DNA of 64,000 nucleotides from Eonycteris spelaea. Its lineage: Eukaryota; Chordata; Mammalia; Chiroptera; Pteropodidae. The notes beneath the pieces were generated by a model. The model was not told the origin of the DNA. It saw nothing but the letters and a program-made list of their open reading frames with translations, and did not search any database. The DNA is taken from assembly GCA_003508835.1 (NCBI GenBank), contig PUFA01000006.1, positions 3,720,001-3,784,000 of the forward strand, in the 5' to 3' direction. The position numbers and the translations under genes are program-made. This document shows, in pieces, positions 53,961 through 64,000 of the stretch; the stretch's first letter is position 1, and the number at the start of each line of letters is the position of its first letter.

Positions 53961-54355
53961 TCGCTCCCCAGGCATTGCTCTCAGTGTCACACGAGCATAG
54001 ACTCACGCTGGCAGCCTCAACCAGTGTTTGCTTTTATCATTACCTCATAGGACTTGAGAAAGAGACTTAACATCTTTCATGGTATTTATGGAAAGAGGAG
54101 AATGGTTATTTTATACTGCTCTAATGCTTTGATGACCCCCACGTTAAACATATTCTTAAATGCAGGGTCTCACATGAAAGTTTTTCTAGCATTGATATAA
54201 TTGTGAAATTGGCATCTGAAATCCCATCCCCAGTGGATGTTATAAAATGCTCTGGGAAGTGGCTTTCCAGCTTAAAAATTCTATGATTTTCATGTAGTTT
54301 ATAGACAGGGTAATTCCAAACTGCATAGCCACGTAAAATTAAAACATGCTGGAGC
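53961..54355. other. unique non-coding DNA
   Basis: No gene or repeat recognised. Confidence 0.4.
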
Positions 54356-54359
54356 TGCC

Positions 54360-54500
54360 AAACCCCTAGGGATCACCACATTCATTCAGCTACCTCGTTC
54401 TGCACAGGAGAAAACTAAGGTTCAGAAAGGTCAAGGGACTTGCCTAAGGTCACACAGGCGGTTAACGGTGAAAACAAAGCTAGAAATGAGGACTCATCAC
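54360..54500 (-). repeat. MIR-related fragment (antisense)
   Basis: GCACAGGAGAAAACTAAGGT, TCAGAAAGGTCAAGGGACTT and GCCTAAGGTCACACAGGCGG are the antisense MIR core. The flanks match a MIR-related variant. Confidence 0.75.
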
Positions 54501-54546
54501 TCAGCCTAGTACTTTCCTAGTACTTTTGTGAATGTATATGTATCTT

Positions 54547-54885
54547 ATTATTCATTCATTCATTCAACAAGTATTTTTTAAGGTTGCATTGTGCTGCTTA
54601 GAAGCTGGGTATATAGTGAGCAGCATAGTAAGGTATTTGTCCTCTGGAGCTTACATCCTGGTAGGTGAGCAGAGGAAAAGACCATGACCAAGTAAGAAAG
54701 CAAAGGCCAAGATGATTCAGATGTCGATGACTGCATAGAAGGAAGAAAAAATGCGAAGATGTGCTGGTAATTGATTTGGACAGGGAAGCATTAGACAAGA
54801 CTATCAGAGAAGTCCTCTTTGAGATAGTGCATTTGAGGTGAGCCACGAATAATGTGAAGGGGTGAGTTGTGCAGGTATGGGGATA
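54547..54885 (-). repeat. L2 3-prime end plus linked ancient repeat (antisense)
   Basis: ATTCATTCATTCATTCAACA, AGTATTTTTTAAGGTTGCAT, CTCTGGAGCTTACATCCTGG, GGTGAGCAGAGGAAAAGACC, GAGAAGTCCTCTTTGAGATA and GCATTTGAGGTGAGCCACGA follow the family order. Confidence 0.75.
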
Positions 54886-55470
54886 AGAAACTTCCAGGAA
54901 AAGCCAACACGCTCCCACCTCATGGCTCTTAATCCCGGTACCAACTGCCACAGGTCAGGTTCTCCAGGAAACAGACTGGGAGATGGAGGTCTGTGTGCAG
55001 GAGGCTTCCTGGGAAAGGGAAGCAGGTGGGAAGAAGGGGAAGGAGGGTGCGATGCAATTACAACAAGGCTCAGTTCTCTGGAGTTTTGGAGCTGAGCTAG
55101 CTCTTCAGAGTTGTCCCACATTGAGGCAGAGGCTAGGCCTTTGTCTTCATGTAATTGTTCAGTCACTGGATACAGGTCGCCCTTGGAAAGGGTCTGTGGC
55201 TCCTTTGGTGATGCAGTTTGGGTAATGCAGCTCCCTCAATTGAAGGCAATTCCCGGGGAGGGATTTAGCCGTGAGCCTCAGCCGGCAATGTTTTTAGTGC
55301 TGAGAGAATGAGTACCTAGCCCTGAAGGGGAATCTGGACAGCACCCCACTGTTGACCACAGCCTGTCACTAGGGTGCCAAAGAGTTTTTGCTGGCAGGAC
55401 TATGCCACTGAAGGAAATAGGACATCTTTATCTTGATTTATGTTTGCCTTGTATGAATATTCATTTATTT
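54886..55470. other. unique non-coding DNA
   Basis: No gene recognised; the open frames here have no known domain. Confidence 0.4.
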
Positions 55471-55474
55471 AGTA

Positions 55475-55576
55475 CAGAATTGCTGATGTTTACTGACTTC
55501 CAACTAATGGGCTGGACACCAAAGGGACAGAAATGAATTAGGCACATTTTCCATCCTGGAGCTTACAGGACTTGGA
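55475..55576 (-). repeat. L2 3-prime end (antisense)
   Basis: GATGTTTACTGACTTCCAAC, TGGGCTGGACACCAAAGGGA and TTTTCCATCCTGGAGCTTAC match the reverse-complement L2 tail. It ends at the G run that starts the (GA)n. Confidence 0.6.
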
Positions 55577-55583
55577 GGGGGGG

Positions 55584-55619
<36 letters not shown>
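55577..55619 (+). repeat. poly(G) plus (GA)n microsatellite
   Basis: Ten G followed by about 16 GA units, all purine on this strand. Confidence 0.95.
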
Positions 55620-55623
<4 letters not shown>

Positions 55624-55878
55624 AGCAAGTATCTCCGTGTAGCTCTTCCAGCCAGTGAATTGTATAAAAATACTTCTGTAACAGACACTGTGATCACTTA
55701 AACGTTCAAATTCATGGGATCAATGAGAGCTTATATAAAGTTTATCACATCTGAAAAAATTCATCCTTATTTAATGATCAGAGGTCCTAAGAATTTCATA
55801 AACCTATTCGATTAGCTTTGGAGGGGTGGGGAGGAAGGAGGGAAGGGAGCGAGACATTGCTTGTATGCTTGAATAAAT
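55620..55878. other. unique non-coding DNA
   Basis: No gene or repeat recognised. Confidence 0.4.
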
Positions 55879-55879
55879 A

Positions 55880-56005
55880 TAGTAAATATTTGTGAGTGCC
55901 AGGTGCTATTCTAAGCACTACATATAAATTAACTTTAACAGTCCTCCCAACATCTTTGCATGACATGTGCTGTGGTTTTCATTTTACAGGTGTGGAAATT
56001 GCAAG
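55880..56005 (-). repeat. MIR SINE (antisense)
   Basis: TTTGTGAGTGCCAGGTGCTA, TTCTAAGCACTACATATAAA, TTTTCATTTTACAGGTGTGG and AAATTGCAAGAAA. Confidence 0.85.
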
Positions 56006-57180
56006 AAATTTAGGAATTCTTGAGCTGTTTTTTTAAAAAAAATTAGAAACATAAGAGCAACATTTTAAAAGGAGGCTAGTTAATCTAAAATTACGTGAAC
56101 CCTTCAAATTTCCTTCTGACCTTTGTTGAATGCATACGAATATATTCGATAGTTTCTTTCAGTTCATATGTGCTAGATTGCATTGTCCCTTGTTTTACTA
56201 TTTTGGGATCACATTTCCTTCCTTAACTCTGCATCTCTAAGCATCATTCTGAAAAGCAATAGATCATAGCTTCCTTTGCTTAGGGGTTTCTCTCTTGACT
56301 GTCTGGTGGCCACTGATCTGGATTTATATCCAGGCCATTGTCAGGACCCAGGTCAAGCAGACTCAGGTTGGAGATGGAGAAGGAAAGCCCCTGGATTTTC
56401 TAAGTCAAGCACTGAAGTACATTAAAGTATTTGAGAACGATGATACTATGTCAGTGTGATATTTTCGTTCTATAATTGTCATCTGGATTTCTGTTATCAT
56501 GCGTCAGATCTGATTCCAGTTTCTTTTGATAAAAGCAAAGACTGATTTTTCCAGGAAGCATGATATATCCAAGGAGATATTGTTCCCATTTTGTGAGCCT
56601 TCACCTCTACTCGTGGTGTAATTCAGGGTCACAAAAGTGGCTGTGAAATGACAGATAGGTGAAGTCAACAGGCCATGCGGGATGGGGAGGAGGTGGCCCC
56701 TGGGGATCCTGGGGGCCCAAGAGAAGGCACTACTGAGCCAGCGCCGGGAGAGCTCTGCCTTGTGGGAGTGATGCACAGTGTTGGCAAGAAATCCGATTTT
56801 TCGTTTAAACTCTTTTGATTCTTAGCCAATTAATTTAGACTTATGAGAGAATGTATGCTGAATAAAACATATCCACAGACTGGATTAAAGGGCTGTACTA
56901 GATGCAAGCTTTAGCACACAGTGGGAGAGATTCTAGATGGGGAGATTGACCAGGGCACAGGGTGCTCGACAAGCATCCTTGAAGGAGCCTGAAGAGGCAC
57001 TTTGAGCTGTAAGATTTGGGGCAAGCCATGTATTCGTAATCAGCTCTAGGTTCTTTATCTATACAACAAAGCTTTTGCAAAAATACAGAATTTCTCATGT
57101 GCAGGTAGGCACCTACCCCTACTGGAGTGGGGCACCCAGCGTGTGCATTTTGGGTCCCAGGGATTCCACCAGTACTAAGC
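56006..57180. other. unique non-coding DNA
   Basis: No gene recognised. The block 56040-56290 is AT-rich and non-repetitive. Confidence 0.4.
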
Positions 57181-57350
57181 AGGGGTTCTCCACCTCGGCT
57201 GCATATTAGAATCACTTGGGAAGCAAATACATCCCCAGCAGGCTGCTCCTCAGACTTCTTATACCGATCTCAGAGACGGATTTGGGATCTGTATTATCTC
57301 ATTAGTCTTCCCGGTTGATTCCAATGGTGGCCAATGTAGAGAACCAACCA
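57181..57350 (+). repeat. MER20-like hAT MITE
   Basis: AGGGGTTCTCCACCTCGGCT, GCATATTAGAATCACTTGGG, CCGATCTCAGAGACGGATTT, GGTTGATTCCAATGGTGGCC and AATGTAGAGAACCAACCACT follow the MER20 plan with inverted ends. No convincing 8-bp duplication seen. Confidence 0.75.
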
Positions 57351-58235
57351 CTCCTGTAAAGTATCTCGTGGACACACCTTCGGAGCCTGTGGTTCATACC
57401 TAGAATTCTGCAGAGAAGGCCATTCTTTGTACTTTAAGGAGGGACCACATTTTGGAAATAGGCAGAAGTCCATCAAATCAAATCGATAATGCCATTTGGT
57501 TTGTTCCCAAAAATGAGTTAGGATCTCTGCTAGATAAGGAGAGTAAGTCCCTGGGTGGTTAGAAATCGATCCTGATGAAGGCACTTCCTTCCAGACTGTT
57601 GTGACCATCTGGGAGTTGCAAGTGTGACAGTGCAGCAAGCAGTGGCATTGGGGGAGTCCCCGTTTTTAGTAGGGGTGCTACTAATGGCCACTCAGTGTCC
57701 TGACTTTCAGAGGATGCTCTGAGCTTCACAATATGCCAGCTGCCTTTACCGGAGTCCAGAATACACTTGAAAGAATTAAAATAATTATTTTCTGTAATGT
57801 GCGGCTGGAGGTGAGGTCTGGATGTAGATAACATTTGTGACATAGAAAGAACTTCGTGAAAAGCGAATCTGTGATCTCAAGGAGAGCATTGTGTGAATAC
57901 CATCCTTTTTGATAGGAATCGCTGCTCTGCATTCACCTGCCCCCTTCCTGTCCCTTTCTGCTAGCTTTTTGGCCTGGGGCCTCTGTCTCTCCCAGGTCCA
58001 AGCAGTCTTGCCAGGTGTTTGGGATGTGCCAGATCTACCTGTTGGTGAGAATTCACTCTTCAGAACTTCTATCTGGATGGGCCTGCCCATCTGCCTCCTG
58101 CCCCTCCAGTTACCACGGCTTCCAAGAGGACACAAATAGCCCAATAATGTTCTCAAGACACAGAAATTGGCCAAGTGATGGTAGTTGAAGAAATTGTGGG
58201 ATAAATTGTAGAATATTATCTGCGCAGGTACTTCT
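57351..58235. other. unique non-coding DNA
   Basis: No gene recognised. Minus-strand open frames of 94-129 codons (57294-58174) have no known domain. Confidence 0.4.
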
Positions 58236-58860
58236 CATTTTATTTTGTTTTATTTTAATAAGAGCACTTAATATGCAATCTACCCTTTTAACAATTTTTT
58301 CTGTATACAATACAGTACTGTTGACTATATAGTACAATGTTGTACAGCAGATCTCTAAAGTTTATTTATTTTATTTAACTGAAACTTTTGCCCCTTGAAC
58401 AGCAACTCCCCATTTCTCTCTCTCCACAGCTCCTAGTTTGGTTCTATGAATGTAACTCTTTTAGATACTTCATAGAAGTGTTCGTTCTTCTGTTGACTGG
58501 CTTATTTCCCTTAGCATAATGTCCTCAAAGTTCATCCATGTCATATGTGGCAAGATTTTTTTTTTGGTTGAATAATATTCCACTGTATGTATATACCACA
58601 CTTTGTTTATCTTTTCATCCACTGATAGACACTTAGGTTGTTTCCCCGTCTTTGCTATTGTGAATAATGCTGCAGTGAACATGAATGCTAATGTCTCTTC
58701 AAGGTCCTGTTTTTAGTTCTTTTGCATATCCCCAGAAGTGGGATCGCCAGGTCATAGGGAAGTTCTATTTTTTAATTTTTCAAGGAACTCTGTACTGTTT
58801 TCCATAGTGGCTACACCAATTTCCATTCCACCAACAGTATACAAGAGTTTCGGTTTCCTG
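58236..58860 (-). repeat. L1 3-prime end: ORF2 C-terminus and 3-prime UTR (antisense)
   Basis: Classic L1 phrases in reverse complement: TTTTCCATAGTGGCTACACC, GGGATCGCCAGGTCATAGGG, TTGTGAATAATGCTGCAGTG, CACTTAGGTTGTTTCCCCGT, TAATATTCCACTGTATGTAT and GTTCATCCATGTCATATGTG. A residual minus-strand frame (58470-58682) still reads like the end of the L1 ORF2 reverse-transcriptase protein, with TVEYYSTKKK and the ending typical of the C-terminal domain. The element is 5-prime truncated and cannot move. It is the least decayed LINE here. Confidence 0.92.
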
Positions 58861-60300
58861 TGTGTTGCTACTAAATGCTCCACTGACTCCTTCTCAGTTT
58901 TCTGATGAGTCTGCTTGTGCTGGGGAGCCAGAAGTAACTTTAAGATCCAGCAGCTGTTGAGTGACTGAGACCAGACTCAGACTCACTGCTGCCTGACTCT
59001 CTGAGAAGGACTTATGGCCAGGTGTCAGGCGTGGAGCTGGGACTGGGGTGTAGAGGTGACAAGGAGGACTCAATTCCTCAAGGAGAATTCAGCCTGGCAT
59101 AGAAAAAGACAAGCAGAGGAGCATCTGGCTAACTTGAGACTGTGGGCACTTACACTGGGGTTGGCACAGGGAGCTGGGTATCAACTCAGGAGCCTATATC
59201 TGCGAGAGAGGGTTAGGGGTGTGTGTCCCAGGTAAGGTTTGGGGAGGTTGTTGGCTGTAGGAAGGACTTTCCAGGCAGAAAAAAATAGCACTTACAAAAG
59301 CGGGGAGGCCAGAGTCATGGCTTGGTGGGAAACTACAAGTAAAATAATGGATGCTTCTTAAAGATATCTTTGATGTCACTGTTTGAAGAAATCAAAGAGC
59401 TGCCTTAAGAGTCCCTAGGCCTGTGACTTCTCTGCCTGTCCCCTCTCTCTTTTCCTCACCCCTCTCTCCGGTCCCTCTCCCTCCACCACCTCTCTCTTCC
59501 TGTCTTATGCCCCTCCCCAACCCTTTTTCCAATAAGCCTTTAGAAAAAGCAGGAACTGCCCAGTGAATTAGAATCAATGATATGCAAGTACAGCTTTGAC
59601 AAGAACCTTCTTTATGTTCTGCACTGTGATTCAGTGCTATAGGAATAATTCAATTACTGGAGTGTTGAATATATTTATTAATGATCTAGACCCATGGATT
59701 CCAATCACTCTTGAGTTTCTTCTTTAAACAAAGCCCAGTATTCAACCAAAGAAGGACGGAGTTACTTTGGATGGGATAGGAGGAAAGAATAGGCCTGCCT
59801 TGCCCCTTCCTCACTCTTCCCAGCCCACCCCTCACTAGCAACACCTCAGGTGTCTTACCTGGAACCTCTACGGTGCCTTGAAACAATATCAAAATCAACT
59901 CATCTGGAATTAGGCATCAGAGGGCCATTAGTTTGCAGGTGGTGGTGAACTGGTGAAGCTGGCAAATAGCAGCAGGAAGAGCGATGTCACAGTATCGGTG
60001 AGGAGGGTGAGGAATAGAAAGCAATTCAGGCAAAAATCGTGTTGTTTTTAGTTTTTAGGTATTGCCAACAAGGACATTGAATAGAGCACTCTTGGTGACT
60101 GATGGAACAAGTAAATGTAATCCATCAGTTTGTGGTGAGACGGGAAAGCACCTCTCCATCCGTCCAGGCTCATGTCTCTTACATATTGCAGGAGCAATTC
60201 CCTGATCTTCACTGTCAGCAGTACCTTGAGCTTTGGGGCAGCCTGGCTCCTGCCTTCTTTGGGTAGCTGTTTCTCCTGCCTGGACACAGCAGAGGTAGGA
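58861..60300. other. unique non-coding DNA
   Basis: No gene recognised. A pyrimidine-rich segment (59430-59525) explains a minus-strand Gly/Arg/Glu-rich frame. Confidence 0.4.
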
Positions 60301-60304
60301 AGGA

Positions 60305-60505
60305 GCTTCAGGTAGAGGAAAGAGCTGGGACTTTGGAGTTAATTGGATGAATGTATGTTCTGTGTGACCTGGGGAAGACACCAAACCTCTTTCAGTTTCA
60401 TTTTCTTCATCTGGCAAACAGAGGTATGAGTTTTCCACTGAAGAATGAATGAGTTCATGTGGCCTGCTTGGTGCCCAGTGCATAAAGGTGCTCAGTCATC
60501 GTTAG
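60305..60505 (+). repeat. MIR SINE
   Basis: GGGACTTTGGAGTTAATTGG, TGTGTGACCTGGGGAAGACA, AACCTCTTTCAGTTTCATTT, TCTTCATCTGGCAAACAGAG and a TGCATAAAGGTGCTCAGTCA end give a nearly complete sense MIR. Confidence 0.85.
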
Positions 60506-60544
60506 TCTAGTCTGCTATTGCCTGAGCAGGTTTTGAAGTCAGTG

Positions 60545-61110
60545 ATATTTATCCTTGACTATTTAAGTAATACATATTCATTATAGAATATTTGAAAAGG
60601 ATATGCAAGTATACAAAAGAAGAAAATTCACCTGTTATTTTACTAACAACAACTACTATTAACATTTTGTATATTTCCCTCCAGATTTTTTTCTGTGTGT
60701 GTGTATATATGTGTGTGTGTATGTATGTGTGTGTATATGTATATGTGTGTGTGTATATATGTATACACACACATACATACACATACGCATATGCTTAGAA
60801 ATGATTTTTATTATATATGTAACTTTGAATTTTTTTTCCTCTTAGCATATCATGAACATTTTCCCATGTTATTTTCCACAGTTATTTTGATAGCATGATT
60901 ATGAGTAGCTTCCTGGTATTCTATTATTTAGATTTACCATAATTTACTTATCCATTTTTCCCAGCAATCATTTAAGATGTTCCTTGTTTTTTGCTGTTCT
61001 TTATTGTAATTAATAATATCAATGTTACAGTGAACATCCCTCTACACATTTTTTAGGCTCACCTCTGATTATTTTTAGTATATCACTGGGTTAAATGGAA
61101 TATAAAGTTC
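60545..61110 (-). repeat. old L1 3-prime end (antisense), carrying a TG/CA tract
   Basis: TACATATTCATTATAGAATA, TATATTTCCCTCCAGATTTT, TTAGCATATCATGAACATTT, TTTACCATAATTTACTTATC and CAGTGAACATCCCTCTACAC match the reverse complement of L1M-type 3-prime ends. A TG/TA microsatellite interrupts it at 60695-60787. Confidence 0.75.
60695..60787. repeat. (TG/TA)n passing into (CA/TA)n, quasi-palindromic
   Basis: Alternating purine-pyrimidine throughout: TG- and TA-rich to about 60764, then ACACACAC and CATACATACACATA on the same strand. The two halves are partly complementary, so a hairpin or cruciform can form. Alternation also favours left-handed DNA. Confidence 0.85.
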
Positions 61111-61792
61111 CTGATGTTTATTGCCAAAGAAGAAGGTCATATCAGTTAACATCCCTGAGCTGGGTTTTGAAGGATGAGCACTTTCTGAGGTTACATTTCC
61201 CCTGTAAAATGGAGAGATAGTGGATGAACTTGATAGAGTTTTCTTAAAGTTCCTGGCCTCTTACCTTTCTCCTTTTATCTTCTCTGTGTGCTCAGTCTAA
61301 TTGTTGTATGAGTTAAACCACGTTGTAACTACATGTTCCTCAAAAGCTGAGGGCACCTCACACCCATGCACACATACTTGAAACCCCAAATAAATGCTGC
61401 CACTAAGCCAAGACCATGCATTCTGTTTAGAATCTCCCATTTCCTAAAGTCCCTAAAATCCTCACTCAGCCTCTCTCAGTGACAGGACAGTTCTCAGCAC
61501 CTCACCTCTGGGACAATGACCTGGGGAAGCAACTGTGGGGAGAGAAGCCTTTTACAAAATGTTGATTAATCAAATGTGCAGATAGCTCACAGATTCTGGA
61601 AAAGAAAGGGATGTCCTTGCTTGTGAGAGAGAAAGTCTCAGGTGTGTCCTATACCAGGTGAAGCGGTAACAGTGGTGCAGCTCAGCAGGGTGGCCATGTT
61701 CAACTGTACAGGTATGCATCATTCACATGATGGACCCTCACTCTTTCTGGGCTATAGGGAGATGGAGCTGCTTATGGGACCAAAGGTCTATG
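61111..61792. other. unique non-coding DNA
   Basis: No gene recognised. GAGCTGGGTTTTGAAGGATG at about 61159 resembles a scrap of the L2-linked repeat. Confidence 0.4.
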
Positions 61793-61794
61793 CA

Positions 61795-61900
61795 GGTCAG
61801 GTCCAAAGTGGTGAGGATTAAGTGAGTTATTATTCATAAAGCATTTGGAGCAGAGCCTGAAATCTGGTGATCACCAATAAATGTTAAGTTTAGTTCTTAT
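61795..61900 (+). repeat. MIR 3-prime fragment
   Basis: GTGAGGATTAAGTGAGTTAT, ATAAAGCATTTGGAGCAGAG and CACCAATAAATGTTAAGTTT match the sense MIR 3-prime end. Confidence 0.8.
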
Positions 61901-62284
61901 TCATGCGAGTTACTCTTCCTCGGGTTCGTGGGAAAGACTAGCTCATCAAAAACAACATAGACTAGACAAAAAACTGTCTTTTCTAGTCTCTCAGGTGTTT
62001 ATCAATGGAGATTGCAGGTGTTGGGTTGTCGATTAGCAGGTGGGTTGTGTGGGCTGCAAGGGAAAATGCCAGGACTAGGGTCTAGGACACTTAAAACACT
62101 GGCCATGTGAGTCTGGTCCTAACTGAAAGGGGTATTGCTTATCCTACTATACCAGGTTATTTTGCAGTTATAAAATGATAGATAGTAGTTTTAACAAAGC
62201 AAGAAAATGATTAGTGAAAAGCAAATGATGGAAATTTATATATGAAGCAGTTAGGAAGCAGGTATCATTCCCAGAATTATAAAG
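61901..62284. other. unique non-coding DNA
   Basis: No gene or repeat recognised. Confidence 0.4.
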
Positions 62285-62515
62285 CCTTCTGAGAGGGAAC
62301 AAGTGTGGCATTCATAATAAGGAGCACTGGGGTGGAATGTTGGATGTCTTTGGGCTAGTTTCTTACACTCTGTGTGTCTTCACTTCCACAGCTATGAAAT
62401 GGAGATGATAATACCCAAATACCCTCCTGATACCTGATGTCAAGTTAAAGCTAGGTTGGTATAAACATGCTCCGAACACTGAAAAGTCCTATACAATGGC
62501 GGTTTTTACTACAGA
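62285..62515 (+). repeat. MIR SINE (decayed)
   Basis: GGGCTAGTTTCTTACACTCT, GTGTGTCTTCACTTCCACAG, CTATGAAATGGAGATGATAA and TACCCAAATACCCTCCTGAT follow the MIR core, with a weak 3-prime end. Confidence 0.7.
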
Positions 62516-63040
62516 TTAAATCTGTTACTAGAGTCCACAGCCAGCTTCTTTGCTTCTGCTGCCTACTTTGAAATGACAAGTAACCAGACTTTTATGTGTC
62601 CAAGAAATAGATTTTAAAAATATTTGGTTTCAGTGATTTTGAGTCCTGGCAGGAGTTGGCTGGTGTCCTACTGCCCTCTTGGAGTGATTAGGGCCTAGAA
62701 ATGGAGCTGTGTGTGTTCCCAGTGACACCAGCAGGGAAGACAAAAGCCACTCTCTCCCCACCCACCTACACACTCAGTACTAGTGGGGTTTCTTTGTTGC
62801 CCTCCCCAAAGGCAGAGAAGGAATGCACAGCCTAGGCAGAATTCCTCTCTCTGTCCTCGTAGGTCACCACTCTGGGGTGGCCTGTGCCAAGGAGGATATA
62901 GAATGAAGTAGAGGGCAAAGCCAGGAGCACCCAGCAGCCTGGGACTCTGCTTCCTTCCCGTATTGCAAGTTGCCAGGAAATATCAGAGAGGCTTCTGGCA
63001 TGAAGGTCAGTTCCAATCTTTCACTTACCATGTGACCTCA
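62516..63040. other. unique non-coding DNA
   Basis: No gene or repeat recognised. Confidence 0.4.
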
Positions 63041-63044
63041 CTCA

Positions 63045-63150
63045 AGTTACTCTGACTAAGACTGAGTGTTGGTTTTGTTTTTTTTTTTTTACCTGTGAGA
63101 TGAGGACTGTGATGCCTGCATCTCTGAGTTCTTGTGAGGAGATTTAAGTA
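63045..63150 (+). repeat. MIR fragment
   Basis: A T run (63080-63091) takes the place of the usual AGTTTCCTC, then ACCTGTGAGATGAGGACTGT and GTTCTTGTGAGGAGATTTAA match the MIR core and its downstream part. Confidence 0.65.
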
Positions 63151-63170
63151 GTTGATACAGTCTTCATTGC

Positions 63171-63370
63171 ATTTAGTCAGCTCAGGCTGCCCTAACAAAA
63201 TACCACAGACTGGGTGGTTTAAACAGCAGACACTAATTCTCTCACTGTTCTGGAAACTGGAAGTTCAAGATCAGGATGCTGGCATGATTCAGAGATTTGG
63301 GTGGAAATTTCGCACAAAATTTGGGGCTACTTGTCTGGCTCTCTCTCTCTTGGGATGCTCCCTCTGACTT
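63171..63370 (-). repeat. MaLR LTR fragment (MST/MLT1-like), antisense
   Basis: TTTAGTCAGCTCAGGCTGCC, CTAACAAAATACCACAGACT, GGGTGGTTTAAACAGCAGAC, CTCTCACTGTTCTGGAAACT and GGAAGTTCAAGATCAGGATG are the reverse complement of the LTR 3-prime part. The remainder is lost or decayed. Confidence 0.85.
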
Positions 63371-63685
63371 CCTGTCATTGCCACTATTGGAGTTTTAGGT
63401 GCTATGGCCTGCCATTAGTCTAAAAGCTGCAAAAATGGGAAATCACCCCATGCAGCTCTCTTTTTCCAAGTGTCAACTCTCCTCCAGAATCTGCTTACTC
63501 TAGGTTTTCACTCTCCAGTGCCTTTGGGTCATTGTTATTGTTGTTGTTAGAGGGTCAGTCTAATAGGAACTTACAGTTATACCAGCAACTCAGTCAGTGC
63601 TTTTACATCTGGGTATAGTTATTGATTTTAAAAATCAGTAGATGCATTTAGCATCTGGGAAGACACAGAAGAAAAATGTATTAGT
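63371..63685. other. unique or unclassified DNA
   Basis: No gene recognised; a short GTT array lies at about 63534-63548. Confidence 0.4.
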
Positions 63686-63689
63686 AAAC

Positions 63690-64000
63690 TAGAAGGTAAA
63701 ACTGAGGAAACAAATGAAACTAAAACTATACTGTGTATATTATGGTAAAACCGTGGCATATTAAAGACAAAAAGAGATCTCAAAATAACTGGGAAGGATC
63801 AAATCATCTACGAAAGAAAATGAGTAGATTTATAGATAACACAACAAAAATGAAGGCCCCACCCCCAGTACCCCTGGAATTATACTTCCATTGCTGAGGG
63901 AAAAAAAGCTAATATAGAGTATTATACCTTGCTAACCTATCATTCAAGAATAAGGATAAAATAAGATATACTGCATAATAAACTTCAGAAAGAAGGAAGT
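63690..64000 (+). repeat. old L1 fragment (sense), cut by the window end
   Basis: ATATTAAAGACAAAAAGAGA, TTATACTTCCATTGCTGAGG-like remnants, and TATCATTCAAGAATAAGGAT with AAAATAAGATATACTGCATA correspond to the old L1 region containing CTATCATTCAAGAATAAAGG and AAAATAAAGACATTTTCAGA. It continues beyond the window. Confidence 0.65.

Noticed and set aside
57785..58174. 129-codon minus-strand frame
   Set aside because: Not recognised; no splice or start context beyond chance.
58470..58682. Active L1 reverse transcriptase
   Set aside because: Only the last part of ORF2 remains readable; the element is truncated and decayed.

Overview
The window looks like a gene-poor stretch of placental-mammal nuclear DNA. 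I found no protein-coding exon of a known family on either strand. Most long open frames fall in microsatellites, old transposon relics or unique non-coding DNA. What can be supported is mainly repeats: many MIR and L2 relics, old L1 3-prime ends, hAT-type MITEs (MER5A- and MER20-like), MaLR-type LTRs and several long microsatellites. Repeat family names were assigned by eye from remembered consensus features, so subfamilies and exact edges are approximate.

Lineage: I saw no Alu, B1/B2, carnivore tRNA-Lys SINE, ruminant Bov element, pig PRE or equine ERE, and no intact young L1. The one distinctive SINE-like insertion (15926-16191) has a 5S-rRNA-derived head, an unrelated body and an A-rich tail, and is flanked by an imperfect target-site duplication. 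5S-rRNA-derived SINEs are known from fruit bats (the MEG families) and very few other mammals, and fruit bats have also lost L1 activity. A pteropodid bat is therefore the best single guess, but it is an inference from one element plus absences.

Layout. 1-10 kb: mostly unique DNA with MIR, L2 and hAT relics. 10.6-10.9 kb: AT-rich block ending in (CA)n. 13.3 kb: long (GGAA)n/(GGGA)n tract. 15.5-17 kb: MIR, the 5S-derived SINE and a long L2-linked repeat. 18-21.6 kb: MIR and L2 relics, an octamer/C/EBP site cluster and a hAT relic. 23.8-24.2 kb: a candidate conserved non-coding block. 25.8 kb: long pyrimidine (TTTC/TTCC)n tract. 26.9-31.6 kb: L2, an L1 split by a MIR, L2, a hAT element with an 8-bp duplication, and MIR. 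33-37 kb: L2-linked repeats and a MER5A with a perfect 8-bp duplication. 37.9-38.6 kb: the only plausible spliced open frame, weak. 39.3-41.9 kb: antisense L1 pieces, one interrupted by a poly(T)-headed insert, then (GT)n. 45.6-51.2 kb: antisense MaLR LTR, L1 3-prime end, long L2-linked repeat, a solo LTR with an exact 5-bp duplication, and L2. 52-64 kb: MIR, MER5A- and MER20-like elements, antisense L1 fragments, a TG/CA quasi-palindrome, an MLT1/MST fragment and an L1 piece cut by the window end.

No operon-like or multi-gene system is present. The repeats are best read as a fossil record, and the unique blocks as intergenic or intronic DNA that may hold enhancers.
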